14,784 bases of DNA from JAPLKX01 sp035530195 (GCA_035530195.1 DATKVG010000035.1:1-14784); one strand, 5' to 3'; positions 6,735 to 13,324 are shown, counted from the first letter of the stretch. Program-made: numbers and translations. The notes: generated by a model from the letters alone, not told the origin.

Positions 6735-6757
6735 AGGCTGTAGACTGTAGGAAAAAC
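6735..6757 (+). repeat. Dispersed 23-bp repeat, copy 2
   Basis: Matches the minus strand of 4825-4847 in 22 of 23 positions, so the two copies form an inverted pair flanking the GH32-like gene and the 55-aa ORF. Downstream similarity resumes briefly at AAGCGAA (6770-6776). Confidence 0.8.
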
Positions 6758-6821
6758 CAAAAAAAGTGCAAGCGAACCGCCCGCACAACAATTCGCCCTG
6801 ATGGTCCTTATAGTAGCCACG

Positions 6822-6892
6822 TTGGTTATCCACAGCCGACAGAGTGGGAGTCTTGAGTGGGTCCACGTTGTCTGTTGGCTGTGGATAACCAA
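6822..6892. repeat. Inverted repeat carrying two consensus DnaA boxes
   Basis: Arms 6822-6842 and 6872-6892 are reverse complements in 20 of 21 positions, separated by 29 bp. Each arm contains the exact box TTATCCACA: 6826-6834 on plus and 6880-6888 on minus. No dnaA, dnaN, gyrB or parAB gene is visible and no strongly AT-rich unwinding segment is adjacent, so an origin is possible but a DnaA-binding or unrelated hairpin is equally likely. Confidence 0.7.
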
Positions 6893-7224
6893 CCGGCGCG
6901 CGAGGCAGAATATGGGGTTTGACCCGAACTCCGGTTTGGGCGACGGCGGCGGTAGGACTTTTGGTCCTGGCCTCTTGAAGGCTGGGAATAGCCTGTCCGC
7001 CGCCGATGCAACAAACACTGGCGCAACGTGATGCACCTATTTGCGACGTGTTCCAAAGCCTCCTGTGCCTGGGCCAAGGCATCCTACGACATGCACCGCA
7101 AACAGGTCGCTCGCCAGCGTAGCCCGCCTCCGTTTGATACCGCGGATTCACCCTATCATGAAAAGAGTAAACGATGTGTTGGCACTTGAGATCTACCGCC
7201 TACAGCCTGACTTTACTTTGCAGG

Positions 7225-7230
7225 TATAAT
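7225..7230 (+). promoter_or_regulatory. Perfect -10 box 6 nt before the queE ATG (leaderless promoter)
   Basis: TATAAT at 7225-7230 with the ATG at 7237. Transcription normally starts about 7 nt after the -10 box, which is the A of the ATG. No clear -35 lies at 16-18 bp and no Shine-Dalgarno sequence precedes the ATG. Confidence 0.6.
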
Positions 7231-7236
7231 AGAAAG

Positions 7237-7884
7237 ATGGACGGCGTGCAGGTATCGGAGATTTTTCGCAGCATCCAGGGTGAATCGACGTGGGCGGGGT
7301 TGCCGTGCGCGTTTGTGCGGCTGACGGGCTGCAACCTGCGGTGCTCGTACTGCGACACGCGCTACGCCTACGAGGGCGGCGAGGAGATGACCGTGGATGC
7401 CGTTGTCGAGAGATGCGCGGCGTTTGGCGTCCCGCTGGTGGAGGTGACGGGCGGCGAACCGTTGATCCAGCCGGGCTGTGTGCCGCTGGTGAAAGCGCTG
7501 CTCGAGCGGGGCTGGACGGTGCAGGTGGAAACGAACGGGTCGGTGTGGGCCGGCGACCTGCCGGCGGAAGCCGTGAAGGTGCTGGATTTCAAATGCCCGG
7601 GCAGCGGGATGACCGACCGCAATGACTGGCGGAACATCGAGGCGCTGACCGATCGCGACGAAGTCAAGTTCGTGATCGGTGACCGGGCCGATTACGAGTG
7701 GAGCCGCGATGTGGTGGCGAGATACGGGTTGCCGGCGCGGTGCCGGCAAGTGCTGTTTTCGGCCGTGTTTGGTAAGATCGAGCCGCGGCGGATTGTGGAA
7801 TGGATTCTCGAGGACGGGTTGAACGTGCGGTTCCAGCTTCAGTTGCACAAGTACATCTGGCCTCCGGACCAGAGGGGGGTGTGA
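7237..7884 (+). CDS. queE: 7-carboxy-7-deazaguanine synthase (radical SAM)
   Basis: A 215-residue cytoplasmic radical SAM enzyme that rearranges 6-carboxytetrahydropterin to 7-carboxy-7-deazaguanine in the queuosine pathway. Motifs: FRSIQGES (10-17), the 4Fe-4S triad CNLRCSYC giving Cys32, Cys36 and Cys39, TGGEP (71-75) for SAM, ETNG (98-101), and the C-terminal LQLHKYIWPPDQRGV (201-215), the usual QueE ending. Length is normal. The frame is open 63 nt further upstream, but the extra 21 residues are unlike the family and the ATG at 7237 begins the conserved start. It is the first gene of a queE-queD-queF operon; queD starts 4 nt after its stop. The mRNA is probably leaderless. The product could also feed 7-deazaguanine DNA modification, but no such genes are in view. 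Confidence 0.93.
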   Translation: MDGVQVSEIFRSIQGESTWAGLPCAFVRLTGCNLRCSYCDTRYAYEGGEEMTVDAVVERCAAFGVPLVEVTGGEPLIQPGCVPLVKALLERGWTVQVETNGSVWAGDLPAEAVKVLDFKCPGSGMTDRNDWRNIEALTDRDEVKFVIGDRADYEWSRDVVARYGLPARCRQVLFSAVFGKIEPRRIVEWILEDGLNVRFQLQLHKYIWPPDQRGV

Positions 7885-7888
7885 AGCC

Positions 7889-8587
7889 ATGAACGTCGAG
7901 TTGGTGAAAGCGTATTACGTCGAGGCGGCGCATTGCGCACCGACATGCGGCGTGAACGGGGCGCGGCAGCATGGGCACAGTTTCCGGATCGAGATCGTGG
8001 TGGCGGGGCCGGCCGAGTCGCCGTATGGCTGGCTGATCGATTTTGGCGAGATCACGCGGTTGTTCGATCCGTTGCGCAGGCAGTTGGACCACGCGGACCT
8101 CAACAAGATCCCCGGGCTCGATAACCCGTCGTTCGAAGGGCTGGCGGCCTGGATTGACAAGGGCCTGCGGCCGGCGCTACCGATGCTGAAAGAGGTCCGG
8201 GTAAGCACCGCGGGCGACGATGATTTCGCCCCGCAGGAGTTGGACGAGGACCTGTTCAGAAACCTGCCGCGGCGGTTGCGGTTTTCGTTCGAGGCGGCGC
8301 AGAGCCTGCCGCATTTGCCGGAAGGCCACCCGTGCCGGGGGTTACATGGCCACACCTACCGCGTTGAGGTCGGCGCCATGGATCTGATGCGGTTGTGGGG
8401 CCACCTGCGGGGCTTGTACGAGGCGCTCGATCACCGGTATCTGAACGAGGTAGCCGGGATTGGCGCGGCCACCAGCGAACGGCTCTGTGCGTGGATTTGG
8501 GAGTTTCTGTTGCGGTCGATCGACGACCTGACCGTGGTCGTGGTGCAGGAAACAAACACAGCAAGGTGCATCTATCGTGGAAAATAA
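7889..8587 (+). CDS. queD: Tandem-domain QueD-like 6-carboxytetrahydropterin synthase
   Basis: A 232-residue protein made of two PTPS/QueD domains, about 1-115 and 128-232; ordinary QueD has one of about 120. QueD converts dihydroneopterin triphosphate to 6-carboxytetrahydropterin. Domain 1 keeps the zinc His triad (His15, His28, His30), the DFGEI strand (51-55) and the Asp67-His68 pair (LDHADLN), but the catalytic Cys four residues before the HGH is Gly24 and the C-terminal Glu is Thr. Domain 2 keeps Cys149, His153, His155, Asp181-His182 and Glu221, but its first zinc His is Gln138 (FEAAQ) and it lacks the DF strand. The two halves thus lose different residues. The ribosome binding site AGAGGGGGG lies inside the end of queE. 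The gene overlaps queF by 11 nt. Function is firmly placed by context; the active-site arrangement is inferred. Confidence 0.88.
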   Translation: MNVELVKAYYVEAAHCAPTCGVNGARQHGHSFRIEIVVAGPAESPYGWLIDFGEITRLFDPLRRQLDHADLNKIPGLDNPSFEGLAAWIDKGLRPALPMLKEVRVSTAGDDDFAPQELDEDLFRNLPRRLRFSFEAAQSLPHLPEGHPCRGLHGHTYRVEVGAMDLMRLWGHLRGLYEALDHRYLNEVAGIGAATSERLCAWIWEFLLRSIDDLTVVVVQETNTARCIYRGK

Positions 8588-9020
8588 AAAGAAGCGGGCG
8601 CCCAAAGAACAGTTCAAAGCCCATGGCAGGACCCTGCCCTTCCAGGGGCCGGAAGCCATCGACACGGGCGTGCTCGAATGTTTCAACTACGAATACGCAC
8701 ACACGGAAACCGGCCAAAACACCGAAATCGTCACGACAACCGACGAGTTCACGTCGGTGTGCCCGTTCTCGGGGTTGCCGGATTTCGCCTGCGTGACGAT
8801 CTCTTACACCCCCGGCGAAAAATGCATCGAGTTGCGGTCGCTCAAGTATTACCTGATGTCGTACAGAAACGTCGGCATCTGGTACGAGCATCTTGTGAAC
8901 CGGATGTTGGAGGATTTGGTGAAGGTATCGCAGCCGAGGTGGATGGAAGTCGAGATTGAGGTCAACCCGCGCGGCGGCATCAGCAGCACCGTCCGGGCGG
9001 AGTACGTGGAAGAGGACTAG
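8577..9020 (+). CDS. queF: NADPH-dependent 7-cyano-7-deazaguanine reductase (short QueF)
   Basis: A 147-residue cytoplasmic enzyme that reduces the nitrile of preQ0 to the amine of preQ1, the last step before tRNA insertion. It is of the short, single-domain type, related to GTP cyclohydrolase I. VCPFSGLPDF (61-70) gives the nucleophile Cys62 and the acid Asp69. The NADPH-binding signature reads ELRSLKYYLMSYRNVG (85-100), with Arg where Lys is usual at the third place. WYEHL (102-106) carries the substrate-binding Glu-His. The start is GTG at 8577, the only start upstream of the conserved region, with AAGGTG 8 nt before it, inside the queD coding end; overlap of 11 nt suggests coupled translation. 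queC is not in the window. Confidence 0.93.
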   Translation: MENKKKRAPKEQFKAHGRTLPFQGPEAIDTGVLECFNYEYAHTETGQNTEIVTTTDEFTSVCPFSGLPDFACVTISYTPGEKCIELRSLKYYLMSYRNVGIWYEHLVNRMLEDLVKVSQPRWMEVEIEVNPRGGISSTVRAEYVEED

Positions 9021-9091
9021 AAATCCGAACCGGCGCGAATCTGCACCTAGCCCTTATTAGTCTCGCCCACGACGTTTTGCTATTTCGCCTT

Positions 9092-9198
9092 GTCTGGGAC
9101 GCCCCCCGGCAGTTGTGGGGGGTGTCCCTTTTTTAACCAGCATTCCGCGCATCGTAAAAATGGGACACCCCCCACAACTGCCGGGGGGCGTCCCAGAC
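9092..9198. repeat. Perfect 37-bp inverted repeat, double REP-like palindrome between convergent genes
   Basis: Arms 9092-9128 and 9162-9198 are perfect reverse complements over 37 bp; after one mismatch 6 more pairs form (9130-9135 with 9155-9160). Each arm is also a hairpin by itself: GGGACGCCCCCC pairs with GGGGGGTGTCCC around loop GGCAGTTGT. The element therefore looks like two REP units facing each other. It lies between the ends of queF and the DUF1080 gene, with a T6 run (9129-9134) after the left hairpin, so it can end transcription from the left; the A run before the right hairpin serves the right. Confidence 0.9.
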
Positions 9199-9216
9199 GG
9201 CATGGAAAACGCCGAG

Positions 9217-9942
9217 TCATTTTAGGGGTTTCAGGGTGATGTTTCTGTAGGCCACGGGGCCGTGGTCGCCTTGGATCATGAGTGGGCCGAGGGGGGCTTC
9301 GTCGTTGTAGCGGGACGCGCGCGTGGGGCCGGTGAGTTCGACGTTCTCGTGGATCAACTTGCCATTGAAGACCACTTTTTCAAATTTGGCGTTGGCGATT
9401 TTCTTGCCGGCTGCGTCAAACTTCGGGGCGCGAAAAATCACGTAAAACGTCTGCCACTGGCCGGGCGGCAATGAGGCGTTAACTTTGGGCGACGTCCCTT
9501 CGTAACCCATCGGTTCCCGCTTTTCGTCCCACCGCTGATAAATGCCGCCGCAATCGGTGTAGGTGGGTTTTTCGACGCCGTAGCTGTCGAGGATCTGGAT
9601 TTCGTACCGGCCCTGGAAATACACGCCGGAGTTGGATCCTTTGGGCACCATGAATTCGATATGGGCTTCGACGTCGCCGAACTCGTTTTTCGAGAGCAGG
9701 TGCACCGTCTTGCCGTCTGGACCGTTGACGATCACGCCGGACCCCGGCTCGGGCTTAAGCAGCTTCTCGTCGGTGGGATTGATTTTTGCCCCGCCCGCGG
9801 CAAACCATGTGCCGGTTTCGAGGCGCCAGGCGGAGAAATCCGGCCCGATCAGGCTGACTTGGCCTTCGGACGGCGCCGAGGCCGCGAGGAGCGTAATAAC
9901 TACAGCCAGAACGCTCAATGGAATCATGGCGCGCTGAATCAT
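9217..9942 (-). CDS. Secreted DUF1080 (3-keto-disaccharide hydrolase-like) protein
   Basis: A 241-residue protein of the DUF1080 family, a concanavalin-like beta-sandwich; characterised relatives hydrolyse 3-keto-glycosides. A signal peptide occupies about residues 1-27 (SVLAVVITLLAASAPSEG). Family hallmarks are SNSGVYFQGRYEIQILD, then CGGIYQ, then WQTFYVIFRAP, and the terminal GPLMIQGDHGPVAYRNI with Leu-Lys at the end. The frame is open to 10062, but that extension runs through a dispersed repeat; the ATG at 9942 has AAGGA at 6 nt before it and starts the signal peptide. It lies 79 bp after the UroD-family gene, possibly the same transcript with a repeat in between. The family is heavily expanded in planctomycete-like bacteria, and the substrate cannot be read from the sequence. 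Confidence 0.87.
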   Translation of the reverse strand: MIQRAMIPLSVLAVVITLLAASAPSEGQVSLIGPDFSAWRLETGTWFAAGGAKINPTDEKLLKPEPGSGVIVNGPDGKTVHLLSKNEFGDVEAHIEFMVPKGSNSGVYFQGRYEIQILDSYGVEKPTYTDCGGIYQRWDEKREPMGYEGTSPKVNASLPPGQWQTFYVIFRAPKFDAAGKKIANAKFEKVVFNGKLIHENVELTGPTRASRYNDEAPLGPLMIQGDHGPVAYRNITLKPLK

Positions 9943-9974
9943 GGCGTAATCCTTCTTTCCAACGTTCTCCAAAT

Positions 9975-9998
9975 GCAGGCGAGACGCCCGCACCACAA
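9975..9998 (-). repeat. Solo copy of a dispersed GC-rich repeat
   Basis: Matches 14178-14201 in 23 of 24 positions; the core is GCAGGCGAGACGCC followed by GCACCACAA. It lies in the 79-bp spacer between the UroD-family and DUF1080 genes. Confidence 0.85.
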
Positions 9999-10021
9999 CA
10001 ATCTGCATAACAGGGTTTGTT

Positions 10022-11437
10022 TTAGAACGACAAGAGGCAGTGCCAGATGTAGGTGTAGGCAAGGGCCTCGTTATCTTCCCAAATCTTGGCCACCAGTTGT
10101 TCGTCGCCTTTGATCTCGGATATTTCCTTGCGTTTCTCGTCCCACGGGATGCAGACGCCGGGCTTTTTGTGCTGGTGATACTGGACGAACTGCTGCGGCT
10201 GGTTATCCTGTCCCGGAGGGACAGGCGGCTTGCTCGAAGCCTTGCCGCCGTACACGCCGTACTCGCGGGTGGTATCAGTCATGGCGCGGACGTTCTCGAC
10301 TTTGGCGTCGTTCTGGATGATGGCGCTGGCGTCCATGATGTAGCCGCCGTCCGGGCCGAGCGTGTCGATGACTTTTTTGGTGTAATCGCTGACCTCTTGC
10401 GGGGTGCCAAGGGTGAGCAGGTAGTTGGGAATTCCGCCGCTGATGCAGAATCGGTTGCCGAGGATTTTGCGGGCCGCCTGGATGTCGGTCTGGTCGCAGT
10501 GAAACACGATGCTGCGCTCGGGCAACTCGCAAAAGCGCTCGAGGTGGGCCGTCCAGTCGCCTTCGGCGTAAAACAGGACCTGATGCCCCTGCGCCCAGAT
10601 CTCCTGGATGATAGGTTTCAACGTGGCCCAGTACATGGTTTCAAAATGCTTATGCGAAATGAACGGCACGCAACCCCGGTGCATCCAAAAACCGATCGGG
10701 ACGTACTTCTCGGGGTCCGCGCCGGACAGCGCGACCGCCAGCAGGTGCGGCATCAGCGCTACGCACGCCGCCAGCACTTTGTCCGGTTGCGTCACGATGT
10801 CGGTCATCAGGCCGATGTACCCGCGCAGCTTGTCCGCGATGATGTCAAACGGGGCTTTAAAAATGCCGCTGATCGCGCCAACACAGCCCACTTCGTCGCG
10901 GAACAACTGGCCCTGCGTGCCGAACCCCATGAAATAGTTGAGCATGGCCATCCCGCCCTTGACGAACGACAGGTTGTTCCGGTAGGTCGATGGCTGGCCG
11001 ATCGGCACGACGTCGCGGGAAACCCGGGGCAGCCACACGTTGTAGAGAAACGCCACGGGGTCGTCAATCAGGGCATCGTATTCGTCCTCCCGCATGAACG
11101 CTTGGTTCTCAGGCGGTTCGAGGTATTGAAAACCCGTGTTGGGATCGACGTCGATACCGGGGACGCCGTAGTACCTCAGCCCGATCGCCTGGGTCAGGCC
11201 CGTCCAGACGTACACCATGTTGCCGACGGCCGCGTCCCAGTCGAAATCGAGAGCGGTTTTTCTTGCGGCGGCGAAGGCGTTGTTGTAGTCATGGGTGACC
11301 TGCTGGCAGTCGTACCCGGCGTATTTGGCCGTAAATTCCGCCGCAAACGGCCGAATCGGCACCCGGTCCGGTTTTTCGTTGCGCATCGCCGTCACATAAC
11401 GGTTCAGTTTCTCGGCGTAAACGTGCTGTCTATCCAT
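10022..11437 (-). CDS. Uroporphyrinogen decarboxylase (UroD) family protein
   Basis: A 471-residue cytoplasmic protein of the UroD superfamily, longer than haem-pathway HemE (about 350). The family includes corrinoid methyltransferases such as MtaA as well as HemE. Visible family features are EKPDRVPIRP (21-30) at the N-terminus, IVFHCDQTD with His313-Cys314, a third Cys at 331 in FCISGGIPNYLL (330-341), and the C-terminal GGYIMDASAIIQND followed by ENVRAM (382-387). The His-Cys...Cys spacing resembles the zinc site of the methyltransferase branch, so a methyl-transfer role is more likely than porphyrin synthesis; no corrinoid protein gene is in view. A GTG start at 11443 is possible; the ATG at 11437 is chosen, 8 nt after GAGGAGGAG. 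Near the C-terminus a Pro/Gln-rich linker (about 402-418) is unusual. Confidence 0.85.
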   Translation of the reverse strand: MDRQHVYAEKLNRYVTAMRNEKPDRVPIRPFAAEFTAKYAGYDCQQVTHDYNNAFAAARKTALDFDWDAAVGNMVYVWTGLTQAIGLRYYGVPGIDVDPNTGFQYLEPPENQAFMREDEYDALIDDPVAFLYNVWLPRVSRDVVPIGQPSTYRNNLSFVKGGMAMLNYFMGFGTQGQLFRDEVGCVGAISGIFKAPFDIIADKLRGYIGLMTDIVTQPDKVLAACVALMPHLLAVALSGADPEKYVPIGFWMHRGCVPFISHKHFETMYWATLKPIIQEIWAQGHQVLFYAEGDWTAHLERFCELPERSIVFHCDQTDIQAARKILGNRFCISGGIPNYLLTLGTPQEVSDYTKKVIDTLGPDGGYIMDASAIIQNDAKVENVRAMTDTTREYGVYGGKASSKPPVPPGQDNQPQQFVQYHQHKKPGVCIPWDEKRKEISEIKGDEQLVAKIWEDNEALAYTYIWHCLLSF

Positions 11438-11520
11438 GGCCACGGCTCCTCCTCTTGCAAAGAAACCATTTTAGCTGTTTTTCCTACGAAAAGAAAAGGG
11501 AATAGTCTTCTCTGCTTCCG

Positions 11521-11556
11521 TGATCCGTCGGATCCGTCCGATCCGTCCGATCCGTC
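11521..11556. repeat. Tandem array of four 9-bp units (NGATCCGTC)
   Basis: TGATCCGTC, GGATCCGTC, CGATCCGTC and CGATCCGTC fill 11521-11556 and touch the stop codon of the minus-strand methyltransferase gene at 11557. Same unit and same copy number as 3285-3320, and the same side of a minus-strand gene. Confidence 0.9.
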
Positions 11557-12159
11557 CTATGAGTTTTTCAGCAGCGTGCAGAAATAGAATGCGGCCCCGT
11601 TGCCGGACGCCAACACTTCCGCCTTCACGGGTTCAAGGCCGGCGGCTTGGATTAGCGCCTCATACTGGGGCCGCGAGCGCACGTGCCGGCCGCGGTCCAG
11701 CCGGCACAGCAGCGTGTTGACCGGCTTGGCCTCGATGAAGGTCGGGTCAAGCGTGATGGCACGCCGCAGAGTCGGGCAGCGCGCCAGCATCGACAACAGT
11801 TCCGCGGCCTTATCGTCCGGCAGATGGTGCAGCAGGCCGATCAGGATGGCTTTAGTAGGTTGGATTCGGTCGAGATCGGCCGCCGTCACGGCGGCGTTGT
11901 ATAGATGAACATTGTTTGGCAGCACGCGCTGTTGGAACCGTCGCAACGCCCGCGGGTCCGTGTCGAACCCGTGGTACTCCGCGAAATTGCCCAGCCGGTC
12001 CATGGCCATCCCCGTGCCACAGCCGATGTCGATCAACACGTCCTCGCGCGTGTCGCCCAGCCAGCGGAACACTTCCCCCGCCGGACCCCCGCCGAGCATG
12101 CGCAACCGCAGCCATTCATACACCCACGGCGCAGCCAGGATGCGACTGTACAGGCCCAC
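11557..12159 (-). CDS. Class I SAM-dependent methyltransferase
   Basis: A 200-residue cytoplasmic Rossmann-fold methyltransferase. Motif I is VLIDIGCGTG (41-50) for SAM; an acidic residue after the second strand is Asp66 (YHGFDTDPRAL); LIGLLHHLPDD (106-116) is the strand-4 region. The C-terminal ALIQAAGLEPVKAEVL followed by a final strand is typical for small-molecule or lipid methyltransferases, but the acceptor is unknown. The start is GTG at 12159 with GGGAG at 8 nt. It begins 14 nt after the stop of the membrane-protein gene, so it is the third gene of the DUF2089 operon. The 9-bp repeat array begins at its stop codon. Confidence 0.83.
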   Translation of the reverse strand: MGLYSRILAAPWVYEWLRLRMLGGGPAGEVFRWLGDTREDVLIDIGCGTGMAMDRLGNFAEYHGFDTDPRALRRFQQRVLPNNVHLYNAAVTAADLDRIQPTKAILIGLLHHLPDDKAAELLSMLARCPTLRRAITLDPTFIEAKPVNTLLCRLDRGRHVRSRPQYEALIQAAGLEPVKAEVLASGNGAAFYFCTLLKNS

Positions 12160-12173
12160 GCGTTTTTCTCCCG

Positions 12174-13007
12174 CTACAGGCTGTCGGATAAATCCTGCGC
12201 CGCCAGCCGCTGTGCCTCAAGGTCCCGGTAACGTCTCATTATCAGCAACAGCAGTAGAGGCATTAAGATACTCCCAATGCCGCCCGTGATGGTCAAGGGG
12301 CTCCACGCCGCCAGCGGGCGCCCTACCGCCAGCAGCCCTATACCTGCTCCAAATAAAACCACTTCGCATGCCAAAAGTGCCACACCCAACCCCACTACCA
12401 ATCCTTTCCCCTTGCCGCGTGGCACGAGGAACCCTGCCAGGGCACCCCACAGCCCTGCAATCACACCCAAAACTGCTGCAAATAAACCCGTCCGCGGCCC
12501 GTATGACACGCCTCTGTCGCCCCTGATCAGCCGCGCGTTGTCCAGCCAGACCGTCCCCGGCCCGTCGAACCGCACCCCCATCACCACGCGGTCGGGCCGC
12601 TGCCCTTTCTCGAGGAAGAACGGAATCCGGCTCCTGCGCCATTCTTGTGTGCAGGGTTGATCCAGGCCGCGGGAGAAATAGCTGTTGCCGTCGGGAAAGA
12701 CCGCCCACAGCGCGGCGTACGCCATGCCTGCCGGCTCTTCGCACCGGATGTCCACCTCGTACCACAGCACCGCATTGTCGACACCGGCCAGTTGTTCCGA
12801 GAACAGCATCGCCTCCGCGTTGCCACTGCCGGTAAAGGTTACTTTCAGCGATCCCCCGCCGTCGGTCGTAACCGACTTGTCCACGACAACCTCGATATCT
12901 TTGCCATGCTGCACGTCGGTCAACTCGTCCGCCGGATAGACGCCCAGCACCTCCGGCTGGGTTGCGGAACTCGCCATCAGAAGCACAACTACCGTCATTA
13001 CTTGCAT
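12174..13007 (-). CDS. Hypothetical membrane protein with extracytoplasmic beta-sandwich-like domain
   Basis: A 277-residue protein I do not recognise. Residues 1-14 are hydrophobic and may form a signal sequence. About 17-165 form a soluble part; GGSLKVTFTG (51-60), SRIPFFLEKG (126-135) and GTVWLDNARLI (151-161) look like a carbohydrate-binding or jelly-roll domain. Three membrane helices follow at about 173-195, 201-228 and 235-257, and the tail is charged. A soluble head outside the inner membrane is the simplest reading. The frame is open to 13304, but that extension only shadows the DUF2089 gene; the ATG at 13005-13007 has GGAGGAAG before it and overlaps the DUF2089 stop by 10 nt, suggesting coupled translation. 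Confidence 0.7.
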   Translation of the reverse strand: MQVMTVVVLLMASSATQPEVLGVYPADELTDVQHGKDIEVVVDKSVTTDGGGSLKVTFTGSGNAEAMLFSEQLAGVDNAVLWYEVDIRCEEPAGMAYAALWAVFPDGNSYFSRGLDQPCTQEWRRSRIPFFLEKGQRPDRVVMGVRFDGPGTVWLDNARLIRGDRGVSYGPRTGLFAAVLGVIAGLWGALAGFLVPRGKGKGLVVGLGVALLACEVVLFGAGIGLLAVGRPLAAWSPLTITGGIGSILMPLLLLLIMRRYRDLEAQRLAAQDLSDSL

Positions 13008-13324
13008 GAGTTTTCTTCCTCCACCCCGTGTTCCCGCAGCACATCGCGGTGCGCATCGAGCAGCTTGCGCGCCACAACCCGGTCCATCTTCCCCTCCGCC
13101 ACCAGCACCCGGATCTGGCGGTGCAGCGCGTCGACCGGCCCCGGCCCGTCCGCCGCTCGCACTTTCGCGATCAGCCGATCGAGCCTCGACCGAACCGTGG
13201 GATACGAAATGCCGTACTCTTCCGCCAACGCCTTCAACGACCCGCTCGCCAGCAAGAATCGCTTCAGGAACTGCCAGTCTTCGGGGTCTATCGCCTGTAC
13301 CCATTCCGGCCGCTGCTCATTCAT
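12998..13324 (-). CDS. DUF2089-family helix-turn-helix protein
   Basis: A 108-residue cytoplasmic protein. Residues 14-55 contain the DUF2089 core: WQFLKRFLLASGSLKALAEE, then YGISYPTVRSRLDRLI, a helix-turn-helix with the SYPTVR recognition helix. The rest (about 60-108) is charged and helical, including VAEGKMDRVVARKLL. DUF2089 proteins are predicted DNA-binding regulators with few characterised members. It is the first gene of the operon and has a strong promoter with a palindrome at the start site, so autoregulation is a reasonable inference. The ATG at 13322-13324 has GCGAGG about 9 nt upstream. Confidence 0.87.
   Translation of the reverse strand: MNEQRPEWVQAIDPEDWQFLKRFLLASGSLKALAEEYGISYPTVRSRLDRLIAKVRAADGPGPVDALHRQIRVLVAEGKMDRVVARKLLDAHRDVLREHGVEEENSCK

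Larger units (their letters stand above)
6729..7236. other. 508-bp non-coding region before queE
   Basis: No convincing gene. It contains copy 2 of the 23-bp dispersed repeat (6735-6757), an inverted repeat with two DnaA boxes (6822-6892), and a loose 9-bp CGGCGGCGG/CCGCCGCCG inverted pair around 6943 and 7002. A 23-codon ORF at 7159-7230 (beginning MKRVNDVLALEIYRL) lacks a ribosome binding site. I found no preQ1 riboswitch consensus ahead of queE. Open frames here on both strands are low-complexity and look accidental. Confidence 0.6.

Noticed and set aside
6531..7151. 206-residue minus-strand open frame across the DnaA-box repeat
   Set aside because: Runs through a dispersed repeat and both arms of an inverted repeat, composition is random-like, and it opposes the better-supported 55-aa ORF.
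7159..7230. 23-codon ORF ending in the queE -10 box
   Set aside because: No Shine-Dalgarno sequence and too short to judge; considered as a leader peptide but the queE mRNA probably starts after it.
7100..7236. preQ1 riboswitch ahead of queE
   Set aside because: No match to the preQ1-I pattern that I could see, and the likely start site leaves no leader to hold one.
9943..10062. N-terminal extension of the DUF1080 protein
   Set aside because: It overlaps the UroD gene end and a dispersed repeat; the signal peptide and ribosome binding site fit 9942.
10040..11587. 515-residue plus-strand open frame
   Set aside because: Antisense shadow of the UroD-family gene; the opposite strand has clear family motifs and a ribosome binding site.
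13008..13304. N-terminal extension of the membrane-protein frame
   Set aside because: It is an out-of-frame shadow of the DUF2089 gene, rich in Gly/Arg/Ala; the ATG at 13007 has a good ribosome binding site.
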